Of a DNA stretch of 37,897 nt, positions 1-8,192 are shown piece after piece (position 1 is the stretch's first letter; every line of letters begins with the position of its first letter). The translations under genes were made by a program, and so were the position numbers. The stretch comes from Eubacteriales bacterium. Lineage in GTDB: Bacteria; Bacillota; Clostridia; Oscillospirales; Acutalibacteraceae. The notes below the pieces were generated by a model, which saw nothing but the letters and a program-made list of their open reading frames with translations, ran no database searches and was not told the origin of the DNA. The stretch covers positions 1 to 37,897 of the forward strand of contig JAQXUH010000049.1 in the NCBI GenBank assembly GCA_029219885.1, written 5' to 3'.

Positions 1-551
1 AGCTTCTCTGTTCCGAATGAAGCCTTGCCGATTGGGCAGTGAATAATGTTTGTTTTATCAAGACGGTACTCAATTTTACCTGCCTTAGCGTCCTGAACAG
101 CCTTAGCAACGTCCATTGTAACTGTACCTGCCTTTGGTGAAGGCATAAGACCTCTTGGACCGAGAACCTTACCAAGACGACCAACGAAGCCCATCATATC
201 AGGAGATGCGATAGCAACGTCGAAATCCATCCAGCCGCCCTGAATCTTCTCAACAAGGTCAGCGTCGCCTACGAAATCAGCGCCTGCTTCTGTAGCGGCT
301 TTAGCAAGATCGCCCTTTGCAAATACTGCAACCTTAACGTCCTTACCTGTACCGTTTGGAAGAATAACTGCGCCTCTAACCTGCTGGTCAGCGTGACGAG
401 AGTCAACACCAAGACGAATGTGAGCCTCGATAGTTTCATCGAACTTTGCTGTAGCAGTCTTTACTGAAAGCTCAAGAGCTTCAGCTGAATCGTATAAATT
501 TGAACGGTCAATAAGCTTTGCACCGTCTGTATATTTCTTTCCGTGTTTCAT
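1..551 (-). CDS. rplA: 50S ribosomal protein L1 (partial, C-terminus outside window)
   Basis: Read leftward from ATG at 551 this gives [20 protein letters not shown] followed by a recognisable L1 sequence, including [20 protein letters not shown], the conserved L1 signature. L1 binds 23S rRNA at the L1 stalk and, in characterised bacteria, represses its own operon by binding the rplK-rplA mRNA. The gene is the last visible member of rpmG-secE-nusG-rplK-rplA and starts 50 bp after rplK, behind a GGAGGT-type ribosome binding site. About 183 codons are present; the remaining C-terminal part (family about 230 residues) lies beyond position 1. Assignment is essentially certain. Confidence 0.97.
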   Translation of the reverse strand, partial: MKHGKKYTDGAKLIDRSNLYDSAEALELSVKTATAKFDETIEAHIRLGVDSRHADQQVRGAVILPNGTGKDVKVAVFAKGDLAKAATEAGADFVGDADLVEKIQGGWMDFDVAIASPDMMGFVGRLGKVLGPRGLMPSPKAGTVTMDVAKAVQDAKAGKIEYRLDKTNIIHCPIGKASFGTEK

Positions 552-601
552 AATATATAATACCTCCAGTGGTTAATCGGATACTTCCTCCCACAAGGGA
601 A

Positions 602-1027
602 TTAGTCTTCTACTACTATACCCATGCTGCGTGCTGTGCCGGCAATCATTGACATTGCTGCTTCAAGTGATGCTGCATTAAGGTCAGGCATCTTTGTTTC
701 AGCAATCTTCTGAACGTCTGCCTTAGAAATTGTAGCAACCTTGTTCTTGTTAGGAACACCTGATGCCTTGTCAATTCCGCAAGCCTTCTTAATAAGAACT
801 GCTGCAGGCGGTGTCTTTGTTACGAATGTAAATGAACGGTCCTCATATACTGTGATAACAACAGGAATAATAAGACCTGCGTCATTCTTAGTTCTCTCGT
901 TGAACTCTTTTGTGAATGACATAATGTTTACGCCGTGCTGACCAAGAGCAGGACCAACCGGTGGTGCCGGAGTAGCTTTGCCGGCAGGAATCTGAAGTTT
1001 AATTAAACCTACTACCTTCTGTGCCAT
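602..1027 (-). CDS. rplK: 50S ribosomal protein L11
   Basis: The 141-residue protein has the usual L11 length and opening ([20 protein letters not shown]), with the proline-rich [15 protein letters not shown] segment of the N-terminal domain. The C-terminal rRNA-binding part includes the family end SMGIVVED. L11 forms the GTPase-associated centre with 23S rRNA and is needed for stringent-factor activation. It starts at ATG 1027 behind AGGAGG and follows a 120-bp gap after nusG that contains two hairpins (see the leader entry). It is co-oriented with rplA. Confidence 0.98.
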   Translation of the reverse strand: MAQKVVGLIKLQIPAGKATPAPPVGPALGQHGVNIMSFTKEFNERTKNDAGLIIPVVITVYEDRSFTFVTKTPPAAVLIKKACGIDKASGVPNKNKVATISKADVQKIAETKMPDLNAASLEAAMSMIAGTARSMGIVVED

Positions 1028-1147
1028 AATTAATTTCCTCCTAATATTGTGGTAAATGGCGAAGTTTTACACTTCTCCCACCATTATCCGCAGACAGGCA
1101 AAGTCTGCAAACAATGATAATAAGCAGATATACTGCGAATTACTTAA
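1028..1147 (-). promoter_or_regulatory. Candidate structured rplK-rplA leader
   Basis: The nusG-rplK gap can form two hairpins in the leftward transcript. One is GCAGAC/GTCTGC (1090-1108). The other (1049-1081) has an outer GTGG/CCAC and an inner GAAGT/ACTTC stem separated by an asymmetric internal loop. L1 is known to repress the L11-L1 operon by binding a helix-asymmetric loop-helix in the leader mRNA of other bacteria, so this is a plausible L1 target. The structure is seen; the binding is inference. Confidence 0.45.
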
Positions 1148-1675
1148 TTAATTTTCCTCGACCTTTTCAAGCTGGTCAAGCTCAAACTCGACAGTGTTTT
1201 CTCTGCCGAACATTGAAACAGTTACAGATACGCTGTTGTTTTCGATATCAATAGCATCAACAGTACCTGAGAAGCCCTCAAGAGGACCGTCGATAACGTT
1301 AACCATATCGCCAACCTCATAAGAAACGTGAACGCTTACACGCTCAAGGCTGTTGTTTCTGACCTCTTCATCTGTGAGAGGCTGAGGCTCACCCTCAGGA
1401 CCGACAAAACCTGTGCAACCTCTTGTGTTGCGGACTACATACCAGCTTTCGTCTGTCATAACCATTTTAATGAAAACGTAGCCTGGCATAAGCTTTCTCT
1501 GGTATTCCTTTTCGGTGCCGTCTGCTTTAAGCTCTTTAACTGTTTCGGTAGGAATAGCAACCTCTTGAATAAGGTCGTGGAGGTTACGATTCTCTACAAC
1601 TATCTGAATATCGCTTGCTACCTTGTTCTCATAACCTGAGAAGGTGTGAGCGACGTACCATTTTGCTTCTTCCAT
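1148..1675 (-). CDS. nusG: Transcription termination/antitermination factor NusG
   Basis: The 175-residue protein opens EEAKWYVAHTFSGYENKVAS, the NGN-domain signature. It contains MPGYVFIKM and VRNTRGCTGFVG and ends with a KOW domain (about residues 122-160, VGDMVNVIDGPLEGFSGTVD). NusG binds the RNA polymerase clamp and couples transcription to Rho or ribosomes. It lies 51 bp downstream of secE in the standard secE-nusG order. The length matches the family and nothing looks abnormal. Confidence 0.98.
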   Translation of the reverse strand: MEEAKWYVAHTFSGYENKVASDIQIVVENRNLHDLIQEVAIPTETVKELKADGTEKEYQRKLMPGYVFIKMVMTDESWYVVRNTRGCTGFVGPEGEPQPLTDEEVRNNSLERVSVHVSYEVGDMVNVIDGPLEGFSGTVDAIDIENNSVSVTVSMFGRENTVEFELDQLEKVEEN

Positions 1676-1726
1676 ACAAGCCTCCCGAATAATAGATTAG
1701 TTGAAAATTCTACTGTATACTAATAA

Positions 1727-2128
1727 TTATTCAGCAGCTTCTGTTGTTGCCTCTGTTTCAGCCTCGGTATCAGCCTCTGTTGCTTCCTCAAGAGCAGCGG
1801 CAGTAGTAGCCTCTCCCTGTTCGGATACAGATGTGGTGGCTTTAACATCTTCAGCAAGATTCTTAATACCCTTCATTCCGAGAGAAAGAAGTGTATCAAC
1901 GCCGTAAATGCAGATACCTACGATGAAAACTACAATGAGAACGATAACGGTGTTTCTTGCAACGTCTTTAGCGTTTGCCCAAACAACTTTCTTGCCCTCT
2001 GCTTTAACACTTTTGAAGAATGACGCAATGGATTTAAAAGGATTTTTCTTTGACTTCTTCTTAGCCTTGGACTTGTCGGCCTTAGCTTCCTTTTCAGGCT
2101 TAGATGAAGTTTTCTTCTCGTCAGCCAT
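1727..2128 (-). CDS. secE: Preprotein translocase subunit SecE with long acidic C-terminal tail
   Basis: SecE stabilises the SecYEG channel. The core is visible: KKVVWANAKDV (about 46-56) and one membrane helix (about 60-83). It is unusually long at 133 residues, against 60-75 for typical short Gram-positive SecE. Residues 1-30 are Lys-rich. After the helix there is a tail of about 40 residues (93-133) made almost only of Ala, Thr and Glu. With the normal N-in/C-out topology this acidic tail would face outside the membrane. Position directly before nusG supports the assignment. Confidence 0.93.
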   Translation of the reverse strand: MADEKKTSSKPEKEAKADKSKAKKKSKKNPFKSIASFFKSVKAEGKKVVWANAKDVARNTVIVLIVVFIVGICIYGVDTLLSLGMKGIKNLAEDVKATTSVSEQGEATTAAALEEATEADTEAETEATTEAAE

Positions 2129-2143
2129 TTGGTCTTCCTCCTG

Positions 2144-2293
2144 TTACTTCGTCTCTCTGTGGAGAGTATGCTTCTTGCAGAATGGACAATACTTGTTCAT
2201 TTCCAATCTGTCAGGTGTGTTCTTCTTGTTTTTCATTGTGTTGTAATTGCGCTGTTTGCATTCAGTGCAAGCTAAGGTAATCTTAACTCTCAT
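2144..2293 (-). CDS. rpmG: 50S ribosomal protein L33
   Basis: The 49-residue protein [20 protein letters not shown]... has two zinc-binding CxxC pairs (CTEC and CPFC), so this is the C+ form of L33. The start is set at 2293 rather than the upstream in-frame Met at 2389 because a perfect GGAGGT lies seven bases before 2293 and homologues begin here. It is the first gene of the leftward rpmG-secE-nusG-rplK-rplA operon; the secE start follows 15 bp after its stop. Confidence 0.97.
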   Translation of the reverse strand: MRVKITLACTECKQRNYNTMKNKKNTPDRLEMNKYCPFCKKHTLHRETK

Positions 2294-2408
2294 AAATAGC
2301 ACCTCCATAAAAATTTCGATAATCAATCTCCCTCGTTGGCCACGCAAAGCGAAGCAGGCAAAAAAATAAAGCCATTCGGCAAAATTCAACCTACTACGAG
2401 GTAAAGAT

Positions 2409-2437
2409 AATATATCACATAGTCAAGGGATAGTCAA
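2409..2437 (-). promoter_or_regulatory. Promoter for the rpmG-secE-nusG-rplK-rplA operon
   Basis: On the minus strand there is TTGACT (-35, 2432-2437), a 17-bp spacer and TATATT (-10, 2409-2414), a good sigma-A match 115 bp upstream of rpmG. A second TTGACT lies within the spacer. Confidence 0.65.
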
Positions 2438-2455
2438 GTATTTTTTATAAAAAGT

Positions 2456-2484
2456 TTGCATTTAGAGCAGTTTTATATTATTAT
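2456..2484 (+). promoter_or_regulatory. Possible promoter for the flavoprotein-trmB operon
   Basis: TTGCAT, 17 bp, TATTAT on the plus strand, about 50 bp before the start of the first flavoprotein gene. It is back to back with the rpmG promoter. The match is moderate. Confidence 0.4.
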
Positions 2485-2533
2485 AGTGAAAGCGAATATA
2501 AAGCAACCGAATATATTGTGTAGGAATGATGAT

Positions 2534-3631
2534 ATGACCGCAATTATTATAGGTGCAGGAGCCTCAGGTCTCGCCTGTGCCGTAAGGCTAAAACAGAATA
2601 TGCCCGAATGTGAGGTTATTGTTCTGGAGAGAATGGACACTCCGGGCAAAAAAATTCTCGCCACAGGAAACGGCAGATGCAATTTTTCAAACCTCTGTGC
2701 AAAGCACAGCAATATAGTTGTAGATTTCTTTAACGGCTTGGGACTTAAGGAGCGTGCCGACGAGGAGGGCAGACTTTATCCATACTCAAATCAAGCCTCT
2801 ACTGTTCTTGACACGCTGATTGAAAGCTGTGAAAAATCAGGAGTTGAGATTATAACCGACTGTACTGTTACGGCAATTGACAGGGACCTTTGTGTTACAA
2901 CGGACTGCGGTATGTATATGGCAGACTGCATTGTAGTTGCCTGCGGCGGTACGGCACAGAAAAATCTCGGCTCAAACGGCAGCGGTTACGACCTTTTAAA
3001 ATCAATCGGTCACAAAATCACGCCAATCTGCCCTGCTCTTGTTCAGCTTACTTCTCCCAGCAAATATCCGAGAGCATTGAAAGGACAGCGAGTTAAATGC
3101 AATATGACCGTACTTCTTGACGGCGAAAGCGTTGAGAGCGAATACGGTGAGGTTTTGTTTGCGGACTACGGACTGTCGGGAATTGTGACAATGAACCTGT
3201 CCCATATCGTCAGCGAAAACTTCGCGTCTCCTGACCCTAAAAAATGCAGCGTGTCCCTTGACCTGATACCTGATATGAGTTTTGAGGAAGTTCTTGACTA
3301 CCTAAACCGTTTCGGAAATCTTAAAGGCATACTCGGCAGGAAAATGTCGGATATAATCATCAAGCGTACCGACGGCGATATTCAGTCAATGGCAAAGGTG
3401 GCAAAATCCTGGCAGCTTATTATAAACGGCACTAGGGGATATGATTTTGCTCAAATCACTGAAGGCGGTGCAGACCTTAATGATTTTGACGATTTTGAGT
3501 CTAAAAAGGTAAAGGGCGTTTATGCCTGCGGTGAAGTTCTCGACAGGCAGTTTCCCTGCGGCGGTTTCAATCTCAACTTCGCATTTTACAGCGGTATAGC
3601 CGTTGCGGATAAAATAGCAGGAAAGCAGTAA
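2534..3631 (+). CDS. FAD-dependent oxidoreductase, BaiN/HI0933 (YhiN) family
   Basis: The 366-residue flavoprotein starts MTAIIIGAGASGLACAVRLK, a Rossmann GxGxxG for the FAD ADP moiety. It continues with LERMDTPGKKILATGNGRCNFSN, typical of the HI0933/BaiN family, and ends with YACGEVLDRQFPCGGFNLNF, the second FAD-contact motif. The start at 2534 is preferred over in-frame Met 2456 because the Rossmann motif must begin at the N-terminus and AGGA lies eight bases upstream. The family includes proteins annotated as aminoacetone oxidases and the bile-acid enzyme BaiN, but the substrate cannot be read from sequence. It is somewhat shorter than the usual 400 residues. It forms an operon with the next flavoprotein and trmB. 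Confidence 0.88.
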   Translation: MTAIIIGAGASGLACAVRLKQNMPECEVIVLERMDTPGKKILATGNGRCNFSNLCAKHSNIVVDFFNGLGLKERADEEGRLYPYSNQASTVLDTLIESCEKSGVEIITDCTVTAIDRDLCVTTDCGMYMADCIVVACGGTAQKNLGSNGSGYDLLKSIGHKITPICPALVQLTSPSKYPRALKGQRVKCNMTVLLDGESVESEYGEVLFADYGLSGIVTMNLSHIVSENFASPDPKKCSVSLDLIPDMSFEEVLDYLNRFGNLKGILGRKMSDIIIKRTDGDIQSMAKVAKSWQLIINGTRGYDFAQITEGGADLNDFDDFESKKVKGVYACGEVLDRQFPCGGFNLNFAFYSGIAVADKIAGKQ

Positions 3632-3661
3632 ATATATATAATATGTATAGCAGGTAATTTT

Positions 3662-5257
3662 ATGGTAAGGATAAATGAAATAAGGCTTTCTCTTGACGAG
3701 GAAGAGGCTGTTCTCAAATCAAAGGCAGCAAAAATTCTCAAAATTAATGAGAAATATATAGAATCGTATACTATTTATAAAAAGAGCGTTGACGCAAGGA
3801 AAAAGGATGACGTGCACTTCACCTACTCCATTGACGCTGTAATTACTCTTGACGAAAATCAAATTGTGCAGAAATGCAAATCTAACAAGGTACAGATTGT
3901 AAAGCCATACAAATACGAAATGCCGGAAAATAAGAGAGTCAGCAAATTCAGACCTGTTATTGTAGGCTTCGGTCCGGCAGGTATGTTTGCAGGACTTATT
4001 CTTGCGGAGGCAGGTTTACAGCCGATTATTCTTGAAAGAGGCAAGGATGTTGACTCAAGGCAAAAGGATGTCAACAAATTCTGGCAGACCAAGGAGCTTA
4101 ACGAGGAATCAAATGTTCAGTTCGGTGAGGGCGGAGCAGGTACATTTTCCGACGGAAAGCTGACAACAGGAATTAAAAGTCCTTTTATCAGGAAAGTTCT
4201 TGACGAGCTTTACGAGGCAGGTGCACCTGAGGAAATTCTCTATTCCTCAAAGCCCCACATTGGCACTGACAGGCTTACCGTTGTAGTTAAAAATATACGA
4301 AAGAAAATTGAATCTCTCGGCGGTGAAGTCCGTCTTGAATGTAAGCTTGAAAGGATAATAAAGGCTAACGGCTTTGTTCACGGCATAACGTATTCTCATC
4401 ACGGCGAAATGACCGATATGGAATGTGACAGCGTAATTATGGCAATAGGTCACAGTGCAAGAGATACTGTTGAAATGATGTACAATCTCGGTGCTGAAAT
4501 TATGCAGAAGCCGTTTTCAGTCGGTGCAAGAATTGAGCATCCTCAAAAGCTTATCAACCAGGCACAGTACGGCAAATTTGCAGGTCATCCAAAGCTCGGT
4601 GCCGCCGATTACAAGCTTGCCTGTCACGGGCTTCACGAAAGAGGAGCATATACATTCTGTATGTGTCCCGGAGGTACGGTTGTTGCCGCCGCCAGTGAAA
4701 AAGAGGGCGTTATTGTAAACGGAATGAGCTCTCTTGCCCGTGACGGAGAAAACGCAAATTCAGCTCTCCTTGTGGGAATTGAGCCAAAAGATTTTCCGTC
4801 GGAGCATCCGCTGGCAGGTATATATTATCAGCGTGAAATCGAGCATAACGCCTATGTTCTTGCAGGCAGTAATTACAATGCACCTGCACAGCTTGTAGGC
4901 GATTTTCTCAAGGGAATTGAAAGCAAGGAGCTCGGAAACGTTCGGCCTACCTGCCCTACAGGCGTAACGCTGACTAATCTTGACGAATGTCTGCCTGCTA
5001 AAGTTTCGGCAACAATGAAATCAGCTATTGTGGAAATGGATAAAAAGCTTAACGGCTTTAATCTTTACGATGCAGTTTTAACTGCTCCCGAAACAAGGTC
5101 ATCAAGCTCAGTAAGAATTCTGCGTGACGAATTTATGCAGTGCAATATACGTGGTGTTTATCCTTGCGGTGAGGGTGCTGGATACGCAGGCGGTATAGTT
5201 TCTGCCGCAGTTGACGGAATAAAATGTGCTCACGCCGTTCTTGACGACGAGCATTAA
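3662..5257 (+). CDS. Uncharacterised FAD-dependent dehydrogenase (COG2509 type)
   Basis: The 531-residue protein has an N-terminal domain of about 95 residues rich in charged strands and helices, then the FAD Rossmann motif VIVGFGPAGMFAGLILAEAG (about 97-116). It also has QFGEGGAGTFSDGKLTTG and a C-terminal GVYPCGEGAGYAGGIVSAAVDG that closes the FAD site. This architecture is that of the widespread COG2509 flavoproteins common in Clostridia, whose reaction is unknown. It starts 30 bp after the BaiN-family gene and ends 12 bp before trmB, so the three are probably co-transcribed. The motifs appear intact. Confidence 0.85.
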   Translation: MVRINEIRLSLDEEEAVLKSKAAKILKINEKYIESYTIYKKSVDARKKDDVHFTYSIDAVITLDENQIVQKCKSNKVQIVKPYKYEMPENKRVSKFRPVIVGFGPAGMFAGLILAEAGLQPIILERGKDVDSRQKDVNKFWQTKELNEESNVQFGEGGAGTFSDGKLTTGIKSPFIRKVLDELYEAGAPEEILYSSKPHIGTDRLTVVVKNIRKKIESLGGEVRLECKLERIIKANGFVHGITYSHHGEMTDMECDSVIMAIGHSARDTVEMMYNLGAEIMQKPFSVGARIEHPQKLINQAQYGKFAGHPKLGAADYKLACHGLHERGAYTFCMCPGGTVVAAASEKEGVIVNGMSSLARDGENANSALLVGIEPKDFPSEHPLAGIYYQREIEHNAYVLAGSNYNAPAQLVGDFLKGIESKELGNVRPTCPTGVTLTNLDECLPAKVSATMKSAIVEMDKKLNGFNLYDAVLTAPETRSSSSVRILRDEFMQCNIRGVYPCGEGAGYAGGIVSAAVDGIKCAHAVLDDEH

Positions 5258-5269
5258 GAGGTAAATCAA

Positions 5270-5944
5270 ATGAGAATGAAAAGGAAGAAAAATCTTGACG
5301 AGAGAATTGCGGCCTCGTCAGATTATCTTATAGAAATGAAAAACCAGTCGCTGAATTACAACGACGCAGTTAACGAAAATCATATTATAAATTTCAGGGA
5401 AATATTCAAAAAAGACCAGCCTGTTTATCTTGAGGTAGGCAGCGGTAAAGGTCAGTTCGGCTGTACCTTTGCAAAGGAAAATCCCGATAAAAATATCCTC
5501 TGCGTTGAGAGAAATAAAAATGTATTGATTCTCGCCATTGATTCAGCAAGAGCTATGGGACTTGACAATATTATGTTTCTTTGCGGTACTGCGGAATATC
5601 TGCCCTCATATATTGAGAAACAGTCCGTTGAATCAATTTTTCTAAACTTCTCCTGCCCTTTCCCTAAAAGCAAGCACGTTGCTCACAGGCTGACAAATCC
5701 GAGATTTTTAAATATCTACAAGGAGATTTTAAAGCCTGAGGGCGTTATCTGTCAAAAGACGGACAATATGCACTTTTTCGAGTATTCAATCGAGCAGTTT
5801 TCAAGCTGCGGTTTTGTGCTGAGCAATATATCCCTTGACTTGCATAACAGCGATTTTGAGGGTAATATTGTTACAGAGTACGAGGAAAAATTCTCTTCTC
5901 AGGGATATCCTATCTACAGCCTTGAAGCTAGACTGAAAAATTAA
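5270..5944 (+). CDS. trmB: tRNA (guanine-N7)-methyltransferase with altered active-site motif
   Basis: TrmB uses SAM to make m7G46 in tRNA. The 224-residue protein has the SAM motif VYLEVGSGKGQFGCTFA (about 52-68) and the acidic CVERNKN motif, and it ends in the family signature TEYEEKFSSQGYPIYSLE. The usual S-D-P-W-P motif, whose Asp (Asp144 in E. coli) is reported to be essential, reads NFSCPFPKSKHVAHRLT here, with Cys129 in place of Asp and Phe131 for Trp. It may therefore be altered in activity or represent a divergent subfamily. It follows the COG2509 gene by 12 bp and is the last gene of its operon. Confidence 0.86.
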   Translation: MRMKRKKNLDERIAASSDYLIEMKNQSLNYNDAVNENHIINFREIFKKDQPVYLEVGSGKGQFGCTFAKENPDKNILCVERNKNVLILAIDSARAMGLDNIMFLCGTAEYLPSYIEKQSVESIFLNFSCPFPKSKHVAHRLTNPRFLNIYKEILKPEGVICQKTDNMHFFEYSIEQFSSCGFVLSNISLDLHNSDFEGNIVTEYEEKFSSQGYPIYSLEARLKN

Positions 5945-5950
5945 ATTATA

Positions 5951-6113
5951 GTTTAATGGAAGTGTGTATCTAACATTTCGTAGGGGTCGGCGTCCTCGAT
6001 GGTTCGTTTGCGACCGCTTCCGGTGGAAGATAAAGGGAGCAAAAAGAACTTAGTAGCGGTCAAAATTTGCCTGCGATATGAGCAGACAGCAAATTTTGGG
6101 AACCGCCCTGCGG
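5951..6113 (+). repeat. 162-bp intergenic repeat, copy A
   Basis: It aligns without gaps to copy C (37733-37894), and its 113-bp right part (6001-6113) aligns without gaps to the inverted copy B (19594-19706). The element begins 7 bp after the trmB stop. It contains half of the palindromic repeat (5980-6000) fused to the 113-bp module. That module includes a long hairpin: GCGGTC-AAAATTTGC pairs imperfectly with GCAAATTTT-GGGAACCGC. No coding potential is convincing. Confidence 0.8.
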
Positions 6114-6151
6114 AACCACTTGCGTTTTGAAAAGTCTGACTGAATTGATAA

Positions 6152-6180
6152 CGGGATGTCGAGGACGCCATCCCCTACAA
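6152..6180 (-). repeat. Palindromic repeat, AT-type stem
   Basis: Stem GGGATG/CATCCC around a 10-base loop, followed by CCTACA. It is one of eight complete copies in the window. It sits at the right edge of the repeat-A region. Confidence 0.85.
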
Positions 6181-6293
6181 ATTCTCAATAAAAATATTTT
6201 TGCGGCAACGATTTGTCGAGGATAAATTAGGCAAAATCTACAATTCTTCTCAATTGTCGACTATACTGTTTCAAGAGCAATCAAGTTGCTACG

Positions 6294-6314
6294 AAACAGT
6301 CCACCGGACTGTTT
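6294..6314. repeat. Covarying 9-bp hairpin, first copy
   Basis: AAACAGTCC-ACC-GGACTGTTT is a perfect 9-bp stem with a three-base loop, flanked by TGCTACG on the left and CTCCCAAA on the right. The same flanks surround the hairpin at 19548-19568, where the stem sequence differs but still pairs perfectly. Confidence 0.75.
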
Positions 6315-6537
6315 CTCCCAAATCGCAGATTTGGAGCAACGGTCTCTTTTGCTGACGCAAAATTCACTCCCCGAGGCGAAAAAGTCGAAGCACCAATTAC
6401 GGCGTGGGGTTCGATGCCCCCGCCATAATTCAAGTGTGCGGTCGTTGTAGCAATTTTATTTAATAAAAATTGCAATTACGAGTAAATTAGTTACCAGCAT
6501 TTTATTCGGTGCGGTTTTGTCAATTTAGACCGACAAA

Positions 6538-7902
6538 TTACTTTCCTACGCAGAATTTTGAGAAGATGTTGTTCACTACTTCCTCGGTGGCTTTTTTGCC
6601 GGTGAGGGAGAGCAGGTCGTCAACTGCACTGTCAATCATCACGTTGACGGCGTCAAAGGTTACGCCCATTTGAGCTCCTGTCAATGCCTGACAAATACTG
6701 TCATAAGCACGTTTCACGCAAAGCTTCTGTCGCTGATTTGCAAGAAGTGGCTGTGAGGAATCGAAAGTTTCCACGCCTAAAACACGCTTTACTGCCGACT
6801 CAAGCTCTGCCGTTCCCTGATGATTTTTAGCGGAAATGTAAACTATTTCGTCAAAAACTGCGGTGATTTTTTCAATATCAATTTCGCTTTCCAGGTCGGT
6901 TTTGTTCACAACTGCAACTGCCTTTTTGCCTTGACAGGCGGTAATCAGCGTTAAATCATCATTGTTCAGCTTTTGTGAGCTGTCGAAAACTGCAAGGACA
7001 AGAGTGGAATTTTCCACCTTATCCAGAGCCTTTTGTATGCCGATTGCCTCCACGATATCGTCGCTTTTACGCAGTCCTGCGGTATCGGAAAGGTGGAGCA
7101 CCATATTCCCAAGTCGGACAGAGTCCTCAACGATATCCCTTGTGGTGCCCTCGATATGAGTGACGATACTTTTTTCTCTGCCTGCAAGCATATTCATCAG
7201 CGTTGACTTGCCGGTATTCGGTCTGCCTGCGATAACTGTGTCAACGCCCTCGGTCATAATTATGCCGTTTTCGTAATTATCAAGAAGTGACTTCAGCTCA
7301 TTTTGTGCAAAAGTCAGCGTGTCAATCAAAGCGTCATCTGTAAACTCCGGAATTTCCTCGTCGGGATAATCAACCCACGCCGCCATAGACGAACTGCAAT
7401 CAATAAGCCTGTCAAGAACTGCTGTAATTTTGTTGCTCAAAGAACCCTGAAGAAGATTGAAAGAGGCTTTCGCCGCCTCCTGACCGCCTGCGGAAATTAA
7501 AGCAGCAACGCCCTCCGCCTGTGCCAAATCCATTTTGCCGTTAAGGAAAGCACGCTTGGTAAATTCTCCTGCCTCAGCAGGAACGGCACCTGCGTCAAAG
7601 ACAGTTTCCAGAGTTTTTTCAACAACAAACAGTCCGCCGTGAACGGACAGCTCAACTACATTTTCACCTGTGTAGCTTTTGGGAGCACGGAAAACAAGAG
7701 CGATTGCGTTGTCAAAGCTTTCGCCGTGGCTGACAACGTTGCCGAATTTTGCGGTATAGCCCTTGAGCTCGGTGAGGGGAGTGCCGTCGGCAGCCTGAAA
7801 TACACGCTGTGCAATTTCGATAGCGTCATCACCGCTTATTCTGATTACACCTATTCCCCCTGCACTGTTGCCTGTGGCAATGGCAGCTATGGTTTTGGAC
7901 AT
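6538..7902 (-). CDS. mnmE: tRNA uridine-5-carboxymethylaminomethyl modification GTPase MnmE
   Basis: MnmE, with MnmG, modifies the wobble uridine of several tRNAs. The 454-residue protein has the N-terminal tetrahydrofolate-binding domain (TIAAIATGNSAGGIGVIRIS). The G domain motifs are GRPNTGKST, DTAG, NKTD and SAK, with TTRD as switch I. The C-terminal Cys motif is FCVGK, a conservative form of CIGK. The start at 7902 is chosen over GTG 7911 because AGGAG lies eight bases upstream and homologues start MSKTI. MnmG and RsmG, the usual next genes, do not follow; the gene ends at a repeat block. Upstream, a terminator separates it from jag. Confidence 0.95.
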   Translation of the reverse strand: MSKTIAAIATGNSAGGIGVIRISGDDAIEIAQRVFQAADGTPLTELKGYTAKFGNVVSHGESFDNAIALVFRAPKSYTGENVVELSVHGGLFVVEKTLETVFDAGAVPAEAGEFTKRAFLNGKMDLAQAEGVAALISAGGQEAAKASFNLLQGSLSNKITAVLDRLIDCSSSMAAWVDYPDEEIPEFTDDALIDTLTFAQNELKSLLDNYENGIIMTEGVDTVIAGRPNTGKSTLMNMLAGREKSIVTHIEGTTRDIVEDSVRLGNMVLHLSDTAGLRKSDDIVEAIGIQKALDKVENSTLVLAVFDSSQKLNNDDLTLITACQGKKAVAVVNKTDLESEIDIEKITAVFDEIVYISAKNHQGTAELESAVKRVLGVETFDSSQPLLANQRQKLCVKRAYDSICQALTGAQMGVTFDAVNVMIDSAVDDLLSLTGKKATEEVVNNIFSKFCVGK

Positions 7903-7952
7903 ATATAGCACTCCTTTCTGTTATATAAATTATGATTTAACAAAATAAATTT

Positions 7953-7968
7953 GGGCGATTTATCGCCC
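7953..7968. repeat. Small hairpin upstream of mnmE
   Basis: GGGCGA-TTTA-TCGCCC, a perfect 6-bp stem in the 290-bp jag-mnmE gap. Its function is unclear; it lacks a proper U-run for termination. Confidence 0.5.
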
Positions 7969-8020
7969 CACAATATCAATAGCGTGGCGAAGCCGTGCAA
8001 ACCTTATTTAAAGGGGAATT

Positions 8021-8062
8021 CCAAAGGGGGCTTAAGCCTGCCTTAGCAGGCTCCCTCTTTGG
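8021..8062. repeat. Nested hairpin repeat in jag-mnmE gap
   Basis: Outer stem CCAAAG/CTTTGG and inner stem GCCTGC-CTTA-GCAGGC. It resembles the 'CTCCC...GGGAG' miniature elements at 14.5 and 16.5 kb in its GGGGG/CTCCC arms and internal hairpin, and may be a degenerate relative. The rest of the gap (7903-8192) shows no gene. Confidence 0.55.
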
Positions 8063-8159
8063 TCGTTTCTGGGTTACCGTCTTTGCGACACAAAGATGGT
8101 GACGACCTTGCGTCAGCAAAAAACGAAATTAAAACATTGTTAATAAATCAATAAAAACA

Positions 8160-8184
8160 AAAGGCGAACTTTCCGTCCGCCTTT
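8160..8184 (-). terminator. Intrinsic terminator after jag
   Basis: Read leftward, AAAGGCG pairs with CGCCTTT with two further pairs above a mismatch, followed by TTGTTTTTA. It lies 9 bp after the jag stop and ends the rpmH-rnpA-yidD-yidC-jag operon. Confidence 0.75.
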
Positions 8185-8192
8185 CCTCAATA

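Larger units (their letters stand above)
5945..6537. other. Gene-free repeat block between trmB and mnmE
   Basis: This 593-bp convergent gap holds a full copy of the 162-bp repeat, one palindromic repeat, a covarying hairpin (6294-6314) and a longer hairpin (6395-6431) with stems AATTA/TAATT and GGCG/CGCC around GGGG-TTCGATG-CCCC. Just beyond the mnmE stop it also holds most of a 21-bp sequence shared with the end of the phage-like cassette. The short ORFs in it are read-throughs of repeats and not credible genes. Confidence 0.75.

Noticed and set aside
6395-6431. GGGG-TTCGATG-CCCC, which looks like a tRNA or tmRNA T-arm
   Set aside because: There are no D-arm, anticodon arm, acceptor stem or CCA, and it is symmetric inside a longer hairpin repeat.
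5953-6475. Minus-strand ORFs of 72 and 64 codons in the trmB-mnmE gap
   Set aside because: They read through the 162-bp repeat and hairpins, have no ribosome binding site and do not resemble proteins.
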